Part shown: positions 26,611 through 35,976 of the stretch, piece by piece | Position numbering within the stretch: position 1 is the stretch's first letter | Layout: every line of letters starts with the position of its first letter | Notes under the pieces: generated by a model | Seen by the model: the letters and a program-made list of their open reading frames with translations, nothing else | Told to the model about the DNA's origin: nothing | Database searches by the model: none | Program-made: the position numbers and the translations under genes | Assembly: GCA_966424055.1 (NCBI GenBank) | Contig: CBJLMB010000008.1 | Coordinates: forward strand, 62,001 to 126,000 | Reading direction: 5' to 3' | Source: Deminuibacter sp966424055 | GTDB taxonomy: Bacteria > Bacteroidota > Bacteroidia > Chitinophagales > Chitinophagaceae | Length of the DNA: 64,000 nt

Positions 26611-27597
26611 TTACTGCTTACTGAAAAACTGCCTGAATTCTTCCCCTGATACTGTAAATACCGTGCCATGCCGGGCACCGGCCGGGAAGCTGATCTCATC
26701 AGAAATATCTGTCCAGTGCTGCAGGTCGCTGGAAATCACTGCACCATACTTATGCTGGGTATATTTATCAAAATACACGATCCAGTTTGCCCCTTTTTTA
26801 ATAGCGGTAGGCCCTTCGGCCCAATACTGACCGGTAATAGGCGGGGATGGCGGGGAAAACTGCCGGCTCAGCTTTTTGCTGCGCGCAATACGGATATTTT
26901 TCTGCGGTGGCCTGCGGGTTTCGTCTTTCAGAAACATAAGGTATTGTTTACTATCCGGCTGAATGGTGGCATCAATTACATTGAAACCCCGGTTATAAAA
27001 CAATTTTGTTTTGCTGAACCGTACAAAATCTTTGGTGGTAACATAGTACAACCTGTGGTTATTGTCCCCCAGGGTATCTGTGTCGGGGAAACGGCCGGGT
27101 ATGGTTGTGGCCCAGTAAACCAGGTAGCGTTTTTTCCGCCGGTCGTAGGTTAGTTCGGGTGCCCAGCAGTTTTTAGCCAGGGGCTCATGTGCCATAACAG
27201 GAATTTCTTTCTGCGGCGACCAGTGCAGCAGGTCGGCAGAGCTGGCATAACCAACCGATTTTTCTTTCCAGCTCAGCGTCCATACCATATGAAAACGGCC
27301 GTCGGCGCCACGGATAATACAGGGATCACGCATCAGTTTTTCTGTTCCCAGCTCAGGTTTCAATACGGCGCTGTCGTTGTACAGTGCTGTCCAGTGATAG
27401 GCATCCCTGCTGTAAGCCAGGTGCAGCCCGTCTTCACCGTTGCCTTTAAAATAGGAGAATAGGTAAACAGCATCTGCAGCCAATGCGCTCTGTGCAGTTG
27501 CCCGTTTGCTGTAAAGCAGGTATACCACAAACATTGTATATAGCACATATTTGCCAGCGATGCGGGCAGAATAAGAAAATGATTTTGCGTGTTCCAT
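26611..27597 (-). CDS. GH43-like five-bladed beta-propeller glycosidase
   Basis: Secreted enzyme of 328 residues with an N-terminal hydrophobic segment (YVLYTMFVVYLLYSKRATAQ). The pattern YLFSYFKGNGEDGLHLAYSRDAYHW is followed by LMRDPCIIRG (Asp91), NCWAPELTYD, FNVIDATIQPD and YWAEGPT, giving the general base, pKa-modulating Asp and general-acid Glu positions of the GH43/GH62 propeller clan. Substrate could be arabinan or galactan side chains; subfamily not determined. It sits between GH2 and the CarboxypepD-domain gene on the same strand. Confidence 0.82.
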   Translation of the reverse strand: MEHAKSFSYSARIAGKYVLYTMFVVYLLYSKRATAQSALAADAVYLFSYFKGNGEDGLHLAYSRDAYHWTALYNDSAVLKPELGTEKLMRDPCIIRGADGRFHMVWTLSWKEKSVGYASSADLLHWSPQKEIPVMAHEPLAKNCWAPELTYDRRKKRYLVYWATTIPGRFPDTDTLGDNNHRLYYVTTKDFVRFSKTKLFYNRGFNVIDATIQPDSKQYLMFLKDETRRPPQKNIRIARSKKLSRQFSPPSPPITGQYWAEGPTAIKKGANWIVYFDKYTQHKYGAVISSDLQHWTDISDEISFPAGARHGTVFTVSGEEFRQFFSKQ

Positions 27598-27661
27598 CAG
27601 TGTATCCTGTAATGATGCAGTGCCCTTGTAACAGCGGCACTGCCTTGCGGTTATTTTTGTT

Positions 27662-30079
27662 TTATTGAATGCTGATCTCTATTGATGCAGGCTGCAATCC
27701 CTCTGCTGATGCAGTAAGTTTTACTTTGCCTTTTTTTTCTTTTGATTTTATTACTGCCAGTGCCAGCCCATTGAATGCTGTATGATGATCTGCCTTGAAC
27801 GGTTCCAGGCTGGTTTCGCTGCCATTGTCTACACCGGCGATCAGTGCATCTCCCTGCAGGGCAAAATGAACATCATTGGCGGCATCAGGTACCAGATTGC
27901 CTGCTGCATCAGTGATCTTTACAGTTACAAAAGAAAGATCCTCTCCTCCCTGCCTGATTACCGGCCTGTCTGCCAGCAGCTGTATCCTGGCGGCTTTACC
28001 TGCTGTGTGTACTTCCTGCGTCAATACTGTTTTCCCGTTCTTCCTTGATATGGCTTTCAGTACACCGGGTTCATATTTCACCCGCCACCATACGTGCAGG
28101 TCTTCGCCTGTTTTCTTTTTCACACCCTGCGATTTACCATTGATGAACAATTCCACTTCATCAGCCTGGCTATAATAAGCCCACACATCTACCGTTTCAC
28201 CTGCTGTCCAGTTCCAGTGCGGCAGTATATGCAGTACCGGTTGATTGGTCCACTCGCTCTTGTACATATAATACACATCTTTAGGAAAGCCCGCCAGGTC
28301 GATTATTCCAAAATAAGAACTGCGGGCAGGCCAGGGGTATGGGGTAGGCTCACCGATATAATCAAAGCCGGTCCATATATACATACCGGAAAGGAAATCA
28401 TATTTTTTAAATTCTTTCCATGCTTCTTCGTGCGTATTGCCCCAGGGCGCAGAGGTATTGTCGTAAGCCGGGCAGGTAAGGTCTTCGTTTTTCTGATCGG
28501 CCGGTTTACGGTCGTTCCAGCGTTTTACAGAATCTGAAGGCATGGTGTATACTCCCCTTGTGGCGAGTGCAGAAGTGGTTTCGGTACCAATTACTTTTTT
28601 ACCGGGATACCTTGTTTGAAAATCTTTCAGCTCTTTATTGTGGTAATTATAACCGATCAGGTCCAGTGCACCGGATTGTACAATAACATTGTGTATATCC
28701 GGGTTGTTATTCGCGGTGGTAACCGGGCGGGTGGTGTCAAGACTTTTCACAATGCCAGACAGTTCTTTTGCGATACGTGCACCATTGATGGTATCATGTT
28801 GTTCGGGAATTTCATTACCAATGCTCCAGATAAACACACTGGGGTGGTTCCTGTCGCGCAATACCTGGTCTTTAAGATCCTGTGCATGCCATTCATCCCA
28901 GAACAGGTGATAATCGTATTTGGTTTTAGGTTTTTTCCACATATCAAAGGCTTCATCCATTACAATAAAGCCCATTTTATCACAAAGCGCCAGCAGTTCC
29001 GGCGCCGGCGGGTTATGCGAGGTTCGGATACCGTTACAACCCATCGCCTTCAGCATTTGCAACTGGCGTTCCAGTGCCCTTGTATTGATGGCTGCGCCCA
29101 GGCAACCCAGGTCGTGGTGATTACATACACCGCGTATTTTTACATGCTGACCATTCAGGTAGAACCCGTTATCGATATCAAAGGAAAAATAACGGATGCC
29201 CAGCGGTGTAGTATAATCATCCAGCACTTTACCATGCTGCATAATACGTGTGATCACTTTATACAGGTAGGGTTGTTCATCTGACCAGAGCACGGGATTG
29301 TTCACCATGATCTCCTGCTGCAGGCTGGTTTGTTCACCCGCTAATGATACATTCTCTGTTACCTGCTGTGCCACCTCCTGGCTGGATGCGCTGTAGATAG
29401 TGGTGAACACCGTTACTTTCTGCGCTGTACCAGTGGCATTGCGCAGCTGTGTCTGCACATGTACAGCTGCATTTTTTTCACTCACTTTTGGGGTGGTAAC
29501 ATAAGTACCCCAGAGGTCTACGGCTATTTTGTTGGTGGTAATAAGCCATACATTGCGGTAAATGCCTGAGCCGGAATACCAGCGGGAGTTTTTCTGCAGC
29601 GAGTTATCCACTTTCACGGCAATGATATTGGCTTCGCTGCCAAAATGCAGGTAAGGAGTAAGATCATAACGGAAACTGATGTACCCGTTGGGCCGGTAGC
29701 CCAGGTGATGTCCGTTGATCCATACATCACTGCAGCGGTAAACACCATCAAACTGTACATATACTTTTTTATCTGCAGCAGCAGCGGGCATCGTGAACGA
29801 TTTGCAATACCAGCCGATACCACCGGGCAATGCACCGCCATCTGTACCGGATGGATGCTTCGGGTCGAATCGGCCCTCAATACTCCAATCATGTGGCAGG
29901 TCGAGCCTGCGCCAGCTGTCGTTGTTTTCCGCCGGCATGGTGCTGATGGCACTGTCTTTCAAACTGAATAACCAGTTTTTGTTAAAATTATCTGTTCCAC
30001 GGTACTGTGTTTGTGCCATAATGCCCGAACTGATGCAGGCCAGGAAAAAAGCAACGGGCAAGGGCCGTATTTTTTTCAT
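27662..30079 (-). CDS. GH2 beta-galactosidase-type glycosidase
   Basis: Secreted GH2 enzyme of 805 residues with a signal peptide (PLPVAFFLACISSGIMAQ). The sugar-binding domain (LPHDWSIEGRFD, VYVQFDGVYRCSDVWINGHHLGY) is followed by the immunoglobulin-like domain and the TIM barrel. The acid/base is E423 in SIGNE and the nucleophile E500 in GTETTSA. C-terminal Big4-like and DUF4982-like sandwich parts follow (WNWTAGETVDVWAYYS). Likely removes beta-galactosyl or related side chains of rhamnogalacturonan I. It is separated from GH106 by 140 bp and from GH43-like by 64 bp. Confidence 0.93.
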   Translation of the reverse strand: MKKIRPLPVAFFLACISSGIMAQTQYRGTDNFNKNWLFSLKDSAISTMPAENNDSWRRLDLPHDWSIEGRFDPKHPSGTDGGALPGGIGWYCKSFTMPAAAADKKVYVQFDGVYRCSDVWINGHHLGYRPNGYISFRYDLTPYLHFGSEANIIAVKVDNSLQKNSRWYSGSGIYRNVWLITTNKIAVDLWGTYVTTPKVSEKNAAVHVQTQLRNATGTAQKVTVFTTIYSASSQEVAQQVTENVSLAGEQTSLQQEIMVNNPVLWSDEQPYLYKVITRIMQHGKVLDDYTTPLGIRYFSFDIDNGFYLNGQHVKIRGVCNHHDLGCLGAAINTRALERQLQMLKAMGCNGIRTSHNPPAPELLALCDKMGFIVMDEAFDMWKKPKTKYDYHLFWDEWHAQDLKDQVLRDRNHPSVFIWSIGNEIPEQHDTINGARIAKELSGIVKSLDTTRPVTTANNNPDIHNVIVQSGALDLIGYNYHNKELKDFQTRYPGKKVIGTETTSALATRGVYTMPSDSVKRWNDRKPADQKNEDLTCPAYDNTSAPWGNTHEEAWKEFKKYDFLSGMYIWTGFDYIGEPTPYPWPARSSYFGIIDLAGFPKDVYYMYKSEWTNQPVLHILPHWNWTAGETVDVWAYYSQADEVELFINGKSQGVKKKTGEDLHVWWRVKYEPGVLKAISRKNGKTVLTQEVHTAGKAARIQLLADRPVIRQGGEDLSFVTVKITDAAGNLVPDAANDVHFALQGDALIAGVDNGSETSLEPFKADHHTAFNGLALAVIKSKEKKGKVKLTASAEGLQPASIEISIQ

Positions 30080-30219
30080 ATTGCTGATTAAAATGAGTGC
30101 AAAATATAGCCATTAAAAATACGGATACAATCGAATAAAACACCATCCCTGGTATACAACGTAAGCCTCTTCCACCATTCCCGGCATCAGTGGCCTCCAT
30201 AAAATGGAACAACATAGCC

Positions 30220-33063
30220 CTAATCTTTTTCAAGCGGCGTTAAGGTAACCGGGCCCAGCAAACCGGATGTAAGCGGCTGCCAGCCGGCAGCATTGAACAA
30301 ACCATCTGCCCCCTTGTTCTGTGGCAGGCGTGGCGGGAAATTGGTATTGTAGAATTTTTTCCAGTTCAGCCCGCGTTTATCCATGTCAATAATCCGGTTG
30401 GCCATGCTGTTGGCAACTTTAATTTCCAGCAGGTTTGTTTTTTTCCATGCTGTATGATCGATCACCAGGCTGAAATCATCACCGATCAGCGTATCCAGCC
30501 TGGCACCATTCAGCCATACTGCCGCACTGCCGGCCACACAGCCCAGGTTCAGGCGCCAGAAAGAAGCTTTTTTTGCCGGTTGTTGTATATGAATACGATA
30601 ACTGGCCAATCCTGAAAAACGGCTCATCTCTTCATTGCCCAGTGTTGTCCAGGACTGTAGTTTTTGCAACACCACAGGATGGGACAGCACCGGGCCGCCG
30701 CTAATAAACGAAAGCTTCCATTCACCGGTTATTTCCTCCGGCAGCCCTGCATCATGATAATAAGGGAATACATCACCCATCATTTTCCCGGTGCTGGTTT
30801 GCACCAGTATTGTTTCGCCGGGTTGCAGTTGTACATACACTGCCGTTGTATCCCCCTGCCGGCGCAGCCTGGCTATACCTTTGCTGCCATTCATCGCATT
30901 GAACAAAGCTGCACCTGTAACCGCACATTGCAAAGGTACCCAGCCTGACAGCGGTTGCTGCGACTGGTTGCTCAGCAGGTAAAAACAATGACCATTGATC
31001 TTTCTTCTTACAAACTGCAGGCCCATACCGGTCATCGTTTCTCTCCGTATATGAGCAGCTTCCAATGCGACGCGGATATCGCTGCATAACCATATATTTC
31101 CCTTTCCGTATGCGGCTTTCGATAAACCATTGTTTTGCTCAAAATGCAGCTGCTGCAGTGATTGACTGAATGCTGCACGATCGTTAGGTAAAGCGGCATA
31201 ACCGGGCACGTCTGCCGGCAGGTGATCATAAAAAATAATGGATGCACCCTGTGCTGCCAGGTTCAGCAAATGCTGCCAGGTAGCCAGTGGCATATACTGC
31301 GCAGCAGGCACAACAATAGTTTGATAGGGCTGGCCTGCCGCTGTTTGCAACACATCGTCCACCAGGGTTGTTTGCTGCAGCTGTTTGTCTGACACATAAT
31401 CGAAAGCATACCCTTTTTCCAGCAGTTGCTTTGCCACTGACTGAAAAGGCGTGCCTTCAAATTCTTTTTCCATACCATCGAAATGCCTTAGTAGAGCATT
31501 GCCCGGATCGGCCCAGCGGTCGCTGAGCGGATAATATAAAAGAATATCATTGTCAGGTTTTCCCTGTTGCAGAAACGACTGGCAACGGGCGATGTATTCG
31601 TTCAATGCAGGAAAATGTTCCCAGAACGGGTTGGTTGGCTGAAAATGCACTGCTGCATAAAACAACCATCCCGGCCAGGGAGCTGATGGTGGTGAATAAT
31701 CCAGTCCATGATAAAAAATATGGTTCACCCCACCCAGGAAATAGAGATCGATCGCTTTTTTTACATCAGCCAGTGTAGACACAAAATGTTCATTAAGCCA
31801 GGTAGCCGATTCGCTCGAAGCCAGCTGCCTGCCGGCAACATGTGCCGCCGATGTGGCAAATTTGAACCGGAGAATATCATGCCCCTCTGTTTCAGGAATA
31901 TCGATTGATGCATACAGGTCAAGGATATTGGCCGGTGACCCGTGAGACTGGTTGCGGATGATCGCCCCTTTGGCATTACCCCATTTTTTCCAGGCCAGGG
32001 TAAAATTTTCGAGGAGCAGTTCATGAATGGTTTGCCGGTAATCATAAATAATACGGCTGTTGTTCTCCTTTGTATCCTGCTGCAGCAATGCAGGGATATG
32101 TTCGCGCAGATCGTATCCCCTTCTGCGCCGGAATTCATCCAGTAAATCCGGTGTCCAGCTGGCCTGCCCCTTCGCATCATCCACTTCATATGAATCATTG
32201 AACAATGCACGCAGATAACTGATATCATGCCCTTTAAATGCAGCATCGAATTTGCTGAAATACGTACGGATGGCCGATGCAGAAAAATGATCTACCGCAT
32301 AACCCTCTCCACCAGGCGCTGCACGCTCCACCATTTTGCCATGCATGCCCTGGAAAACCGCATACAGTTTCCATTTACCCGGGGGCGCAGTCCAGTTGAG
32401 TGTACCTGCCGTATCCAGTTTTGCAGTGAGGTCTGTTGCGTTGCCCTTTTCATCGTAAGCCATCAGTAACTGCGCATGTAACAATACCGGAAACTTCACC
32501 TGGTCCAGCGCCAGCTGCTGCATATCATTGGCCGCGAGCGGTTGTTTTAACTGGCCGATGGTGAGGAGTTCATAGCCCGCTGTGCGCACCAGCGCTTCGG
32601 GTTGGTAACAGATCTTTTCTTTCAGCGTTGCACCCTCACTGAGCGTATAGGTTTTATAATACAAGGTTTTGGCGGCATCTTTTTCTGTGATCCAGGGGCC
32701 ACCAAAAGGCCAGCCGGTTCCATTAGCCATATCAATGCCCAGGCCCAGTTGCTTTGCCTGTTGTAAGGTATATTCCAGCAACTGCATCCAGGCCTCACTG
32801 AGATAGGGCACAAATTGCTTTTCATATCCTTTTACACCGTAGATAGGTACAATTTCCAATCCGCCCAAACCCGCATCGCGGTAGGTTTGCATCACTGCAG
32901 GCAAATCTTTCTTATCAATCGCACTACCCTGCCACCACCAGCGGGCCCAGGGCCTGGCCTGTTGTGAAATGACAGGCCAGTTCAGTTGGGCTTTGCCTGC
33001 AGTGCAGGCGAGTAAAGCCAGTATAAAAAAAATGTATTTATGTAAGTGCTTACCTGATTTCAT
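30220..33063 (-). CDS. GH106 alpha-L-rhamnosidase
   Basis: Large secreted glycosidase of 947 residues with a signal peptide (YIFFILALLACTAGKAQ). The GH106 opening (ARPWARWWWQGSAIDKKDLPAVMQTYRDAGLGGLEIVPIYG) and GIDMANGTGWPFGGPWI are very typical. Further landmarks are FNDSYEVDDAKGQASWTPDLLDEFRRRRGYDL and RNQSHGSPANILDLYASIDIPETEG, which contain the acidic catalytic positions of the family. A C-terminal beta-sandwich (VWLNGARLDTLIGDDFSLVIDHTAW) resembles a galactose-binding fold. It releases L-rhamnose from rhamnogalacturonan, feeding the catabolic operon downstream. Confidence 0.93.
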   Translation of the reverse strand: MKSGKHLHKYIFFILALLACTAGKAQLNWPVISQQARPWARWWWQGSAIDKKDLPAVMQTYRDAGLGGLEIVPIYGVKGYEKQFVPYLSEAWMQLLEYTLQQAKQLGLGIDMANGTGWPFGGPWITEKDAAKTLYYKTYTLSEGATLKEKICYQPEALVRTAGYELLTIGQLKQPLAANDMQQLALDQVKFPVLLHAQLLMAYDEKGNATDLTAKLDTAGTLNWTAPPGKWKLYAVFQGMHGKMVERAAPGGEGYAVDHFSASAIRTYFSKFDAAFKGHDISYLRALFNDSYEVDDAKGQASWTPDLLDEFRRRRGYDLREHIPALLQQDTKENNSRIIYDYRQTIHELLLENFTLAWKKWGNAKGAIIRNQSHGSPANILDLYASIDIPETEGHDILRFKFATSAAHVAGRQLASSESATWLNEHFVSTLADVKKAIDLYFLGGVNHIFYHGLDYSPPSAPWPGWLFYAAVHFQPTNPFWEHFPALNEYIARCQSFLQQGKPDNDILLYYPLSDRWADPGNALLRHFDGMEKEFEGTPFQSVAKQLLEKGYAFDYVSDKQLQQTTLVDDVLQTAAGQPYQTIVVPAAQYMPLATWQHLLNLAAQGASIIFYDHLPADVPGYAALPNDRAAFSQSLQQLHFEQNNGLSKAAYGKGNIWLCSDIRVALEAAHIRRETMTGMGLQFVRRKINGHCFYLLSNQSQQPLSGWVPLQCAVTGAALFNAMNGSKGIARLRRQGDTTAVYVQLQPGETILVQTSTGKMMGDVFPYYHDAGLPEEITGEWKLSFISGGPVLSHPVVLQKLQSWTTLGNEEMSRFSGLASYRIHIQQPAKKASFWRLNLGCVAGSAAVWLNGARLDTLIGDDFSLVIDHTAWKKTNLLEIKVANSMANRIIDMDKRGLNWKKFYNTNFPPRLPQNKGADGLFNAAGWQPLTSGLLGPVTLTPLEKD

Positions 33064-33138
33064 CTGGAATAATTATTCGCTTTGCTAATAGAACCATTAC
33101 GCTAATTGAAAGTTACCACCCATTCTCTATGCGGCTGT

Positions 33139-34350
33139 TCATGCTTTTTCAACAGCCACTGCATATACTTCTTCATGTCCTTCAAAATTAGCCCTGAATA
33201 CCACCCATTTGCCATCGGGTGAAAAATGCACATTCGGCTCGAGCTTATAATGATGATGTTGCATGTTTACCAGCTTTTCGGATATAAATGAGTTGCCTGA
33301 TGGACGAAAAAGATAGATCCACTGCCCGTTATTTGCTTTGGCCACCTGGCCGGCATCACCGCCATCACCCGCAAACAACCGCTGATCGGGCGATATGGTA
33401 TAGTGTACAGACCATTCGTCTCTTGTAAGGCTGTATTTTGTTTCTGTACCTGTATGCACATCCGTTCCCGCTACAAAAAAGTGCACGCTCCGTGGCTGTT
33501 GCAGGTCGAACCAGATCGTATTGCCATCCGGACTAAACCATTCATGCCCGGCTATCTCCATATCCATACTCCGGTGATGCATCAGTTTTATTGCGCCGTT
33601 GCTTACATTGATAGTCCATATCCTATCTACTTTATGCCAGGGTCCTTCATGGCAGAACATAAGCAGAGAAGGGTCTGTTGGCGAAAACTGCACATGATTG
33701 AGCCAGGCGCTGTCAGTGAATATTTTTTTCAGCTCGCCGGTTGCAGTATTGATGGTGAATAAGGTATGCGGCAGTTTGGCTTCATATATCCTGTTGAAAA
33801 AATCGTGTTTTCCAGGATGCTGCCGGAATATTTCTTTTTCTTCCGGTGTTGCACAAGAGCCGGCCAGCAATGTACCATCTGCATTGACGGTGGTGATATC
33901 AGCCTTAAAATTTTCCGGGAAAACAAACAAGCATTTTTCCTGGCCTGTTACCAGGCTCCTGGTAAATACACTGTCTTTAACCTGGTAAAAAACGGTTTGT
34001 TTATCAGCCAGTACAATTTCGCCATGCATGGGGGCCTGGCGGTGCGTAATGGGTTGCACCTGTAATGTTGTAAGATCTACCGTGTATAATTGCCGCCCGT
34101 TCTGCCCTGTATTATAAAACACCATCTTGTTGCCTACAAAAGGGTTGTTGTGAAAATAAAAACCTGCATTCTCCCCGGCAAGCCTTGTCAGGCGTATCAC
34201 TTTGTGATGGGTGTCTTTGTCTATCCATTCATCGGGCATCGTTTTTCTTTCACCTGTGGCCAGCAGGGGTTGGGCCTGCGCCGTACCGGATATGCTGCAC
34301 CAAACCATAACCGGCAGAAGATATGCGCTGAAAAGCCGGGCTTGTTTCAT
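33139..34350 (-). CDS. ogl: PL22 oligogalacturonate lyase
   Basis: Beta-elimination enzyme that splits oligogalacturonates to unsaturated uronates. It has 403 residues, normal for PL22, and a signal peptide (YLLPVMVWCSISGTAQA), placing it in the periplasm. The seven-bladed-propeller repeats show conserved wording: TGERKTMPDEWIDKDTHHKVIRLT, HEGPWHKVDRIWTI, IAGHEWFSPDGNTIWFDLQ, and NMQHHHYKLEPNVHFSPDGKWVVFRANFEG, with the His residues of the Mn site. It is the only polysaccharide lyase seen in the locus. Products would be passed on to GH105. It is encoded 85 bp after susD. Confidence 0.93.
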   Translation of the reverse strand: MKQARLFSAYLLPVMVWCSISGTAQAQPLLATGERKTMPDEWIDKDTHHKVIRLTRLAGENAGFYFHNNPFVGNKMVFYNTGQNGRQLYTVDLTTLQVQPITHRQAPMHGEIVLADKQTVFYQVKDSVFTRSLVTGQEKCLFVFPENFKADITTVNADGTLLAGSCATPEEKEIFRQHPGKHDFFNRIYEAKLPHTLFTINTATGELKKIFTDSAWLNHVQFSPTDPSLLMFCHEGPWHKVDRIWTINVSNGAIKLMHHRSMDMEIAGHEWFSPDGNTIWFDLQQPRSVHFFVAGTDVHTGTETKYSLTRDEWSVHYTISPDQRLFAGDGGDAGQVAKANNGQWIYLFRPSGNSFISEKLVNMQHHHYKLEPNVHFSPDGKWVVFRANFEGHEEVYAVAVEKA

Positions 34351-34435
34351 TGAATTGTTTTTTTAGCTTCTGAAATAATTTACTGGACCAATGCAGCAGC
34401 GGTATATCATTGTAAGTTTGTACAACAGGTTATCG

Positions 34436-35953
34436 TTAATAATAGCCGTCATTCTGTGTATACAAACCCGGCTTCACCAGCATTTCAGCCTGTGGAACCG
34501 GGTACAGAATGTATTGGGGAACCACTTTATTGATCGTGGTGATACTGTCTGCTGCCATCCAGGCATTCATAGTGGCAACAGCCATTCCTTCACGTATAAG
34601 ATCGTTCCAGCGAAGTCCCTCACCAAGAAACTCGCGCCTGCGTTCTTCCATCAGCATGGGCAGGTCAACACTGGACACAGCTGCCAGTCCGGCCCTTTTA
34701 CGCACCTGGTTAACAATTGCATCCACATCTGTCTGGGTGCCACCGGCACCATGCAGTATACATTCTGCTTTCATCATCAGCACATCTGTATACCGCAATA
34801 CGATAAAATTAATCGGCCAGTCACGCAGGCCTGTGCCCCTGGCTGCTATGTTGATGTATTTTTTTATAAACGGCCTTGTGCTGTCTACTATTGTTGCCGA
34901 CACATTGTACTTGTGCTGTATAGAAAATGTATCGCGGGTATCCACACCACCATTCGCGCTGGCGGCATAAGATTTCAACAGGTTATTGGTGATATTGAAT
35001 GTGCAGGTACCATAGCCGTTCCCATACCCCGACAGGCCAAGCCCGGTAAAATAAGCTGGTGGCACCAGCATGCTGGGATAATCTGCTCCATTGGATGTGG
35101 TCATATACTGGATATCGAAAATGACCTCCTTGTTGTTTTCGTTGTTGTACGAGAAAATAGCGGCATAGTTTGCAGCGAAAGCATATTGACCGCTGCCGAT
35201 TATATCATTGAACAGCGCAAGCGCTTTTCCATATTCATTACTATTAATGCCCGGCCCCTCTACATTATACGTAGGCCCCGACCTGGTCATATATACCAGC
35301 CCGAGCAGGCCCTTGGCAGCATAGGAAGTAGGCCGGCCAATATCTGCCGCCGCATAGCTCGCAGGCAGGTGTGCAATGGCATATTGCAGATCGTCAATGA
35401 TCTGGTTGTACACATCACTGACAGGGCTTCTTTTTACTGTCAGCACATCTGCGGTACTCATCACCTTTGTGATCAGCGGCAGTTTACCATAATAGCGCAA
35501 CAGGTCGAAATAATAAAAGGCACGAAGAAAACGGCATTCTGCAGTGAAGCGGTTACGCAATGTGGTATCCGGCACGTTCGTTCCTTTTGCAGCCAGTTGA
35601 TCCAGTACAGTATTGGCATTGTAAATACCATTAAAATCATTGTCCCATGTTTCCACGATAAAGCCGGTGGTGGTAAGGTTGGGAGAAAAGTCGTTGATGC
35701 CCTGCCAGTCGCGGTTGCCATCTGAAGTGGCGGCAATATTGTCTGAACGCATCTCCCCCATCCACAGCAGGTGGTCAGGATACAGGCGCAGTTTATTGTA
35801 CACACCATTGACGGCCTGCAAAAAATCGTTGGTGTTGGTATAAAAATTCGTGCTGGTGATACTGGACACCGGCGACTGGTCAAGCTTTTTGCTGCAGGCT
35901 GACAGCAGCAGTGTAAAAATGATGATACAAAAACCTGTATGTTTCGTTTTCAT
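34436..35953 (-). CDS. SusD/RagB family outer-membrane lipoprotein (pectin locus)
   Basis: SusD-like nutrient-binding lipoprotein, 505 residues. It has a lipoprotein signal (GFCIIIFTLLLSAC, Cys20), then KKLDQSPVSSITSTNFYTNTNDFLQAVNGVYNKLR, the usual start. RFTAECRFLRAFYYFDLLRYYGKLPL and DLQYAIAHLPASYA form TPR-like helices. The C-terminal RagB part has RYTDVLMMKAECILHGAGGTQTDVDAIVNQVRKRAGL and EERRREFLGEGLRWNDLIREG. It pairs with the susC that ends 23 bp upstream and presumably lids the import pore for pectin-derived oligosaccharides. Confidence 0.95.
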   Translation of the reverse strand: MKTKHTGFCIIIFTLLLSACSKKLDQSPVSSITSTNFYTNTNDFLQAVNGVYNKLRLYPDHLLWMGEMRSDNIAATSDGNRDWQGINDFSPNLTTTGFIVETWDNDFNGIYNANTVLDQLAAKGTNVPDTTLRNRFTAECRFLRAFYYFDLLRYYGKLPLITKVMSTADVLTVKRSPVSDVYNQIIDDLQYAIAHLPASYAAADIGRPTSYAAKGLLGLVYMTRSGPTYNVEGPGINSNEYGKALALFNDIIGSGQYAFAANYAAIFSYNNENNKEVIFDIQYMTTSNGADYPSMLVPPAYFTGLGLSGYGNGYGTCTFNITNNLLKSYAASANGGVDTRDTFSIQHKYNVSATIVDSTRPFIKKYINIAARGTGLRDWPINFIVLRYTDVLMMKAECILHGAGGTQTDVDAIVNQVRKRAGLAAVSSVDLPMLMEERRREFLGEGLRWNDLIREGMAVATMNAWMAADSITTINKVVPQYILYPVPQAEMLVKPGLYTQNDGYY

Positions 35954-35976
35954 GATGTGCTGCGTTTAAAAATGAG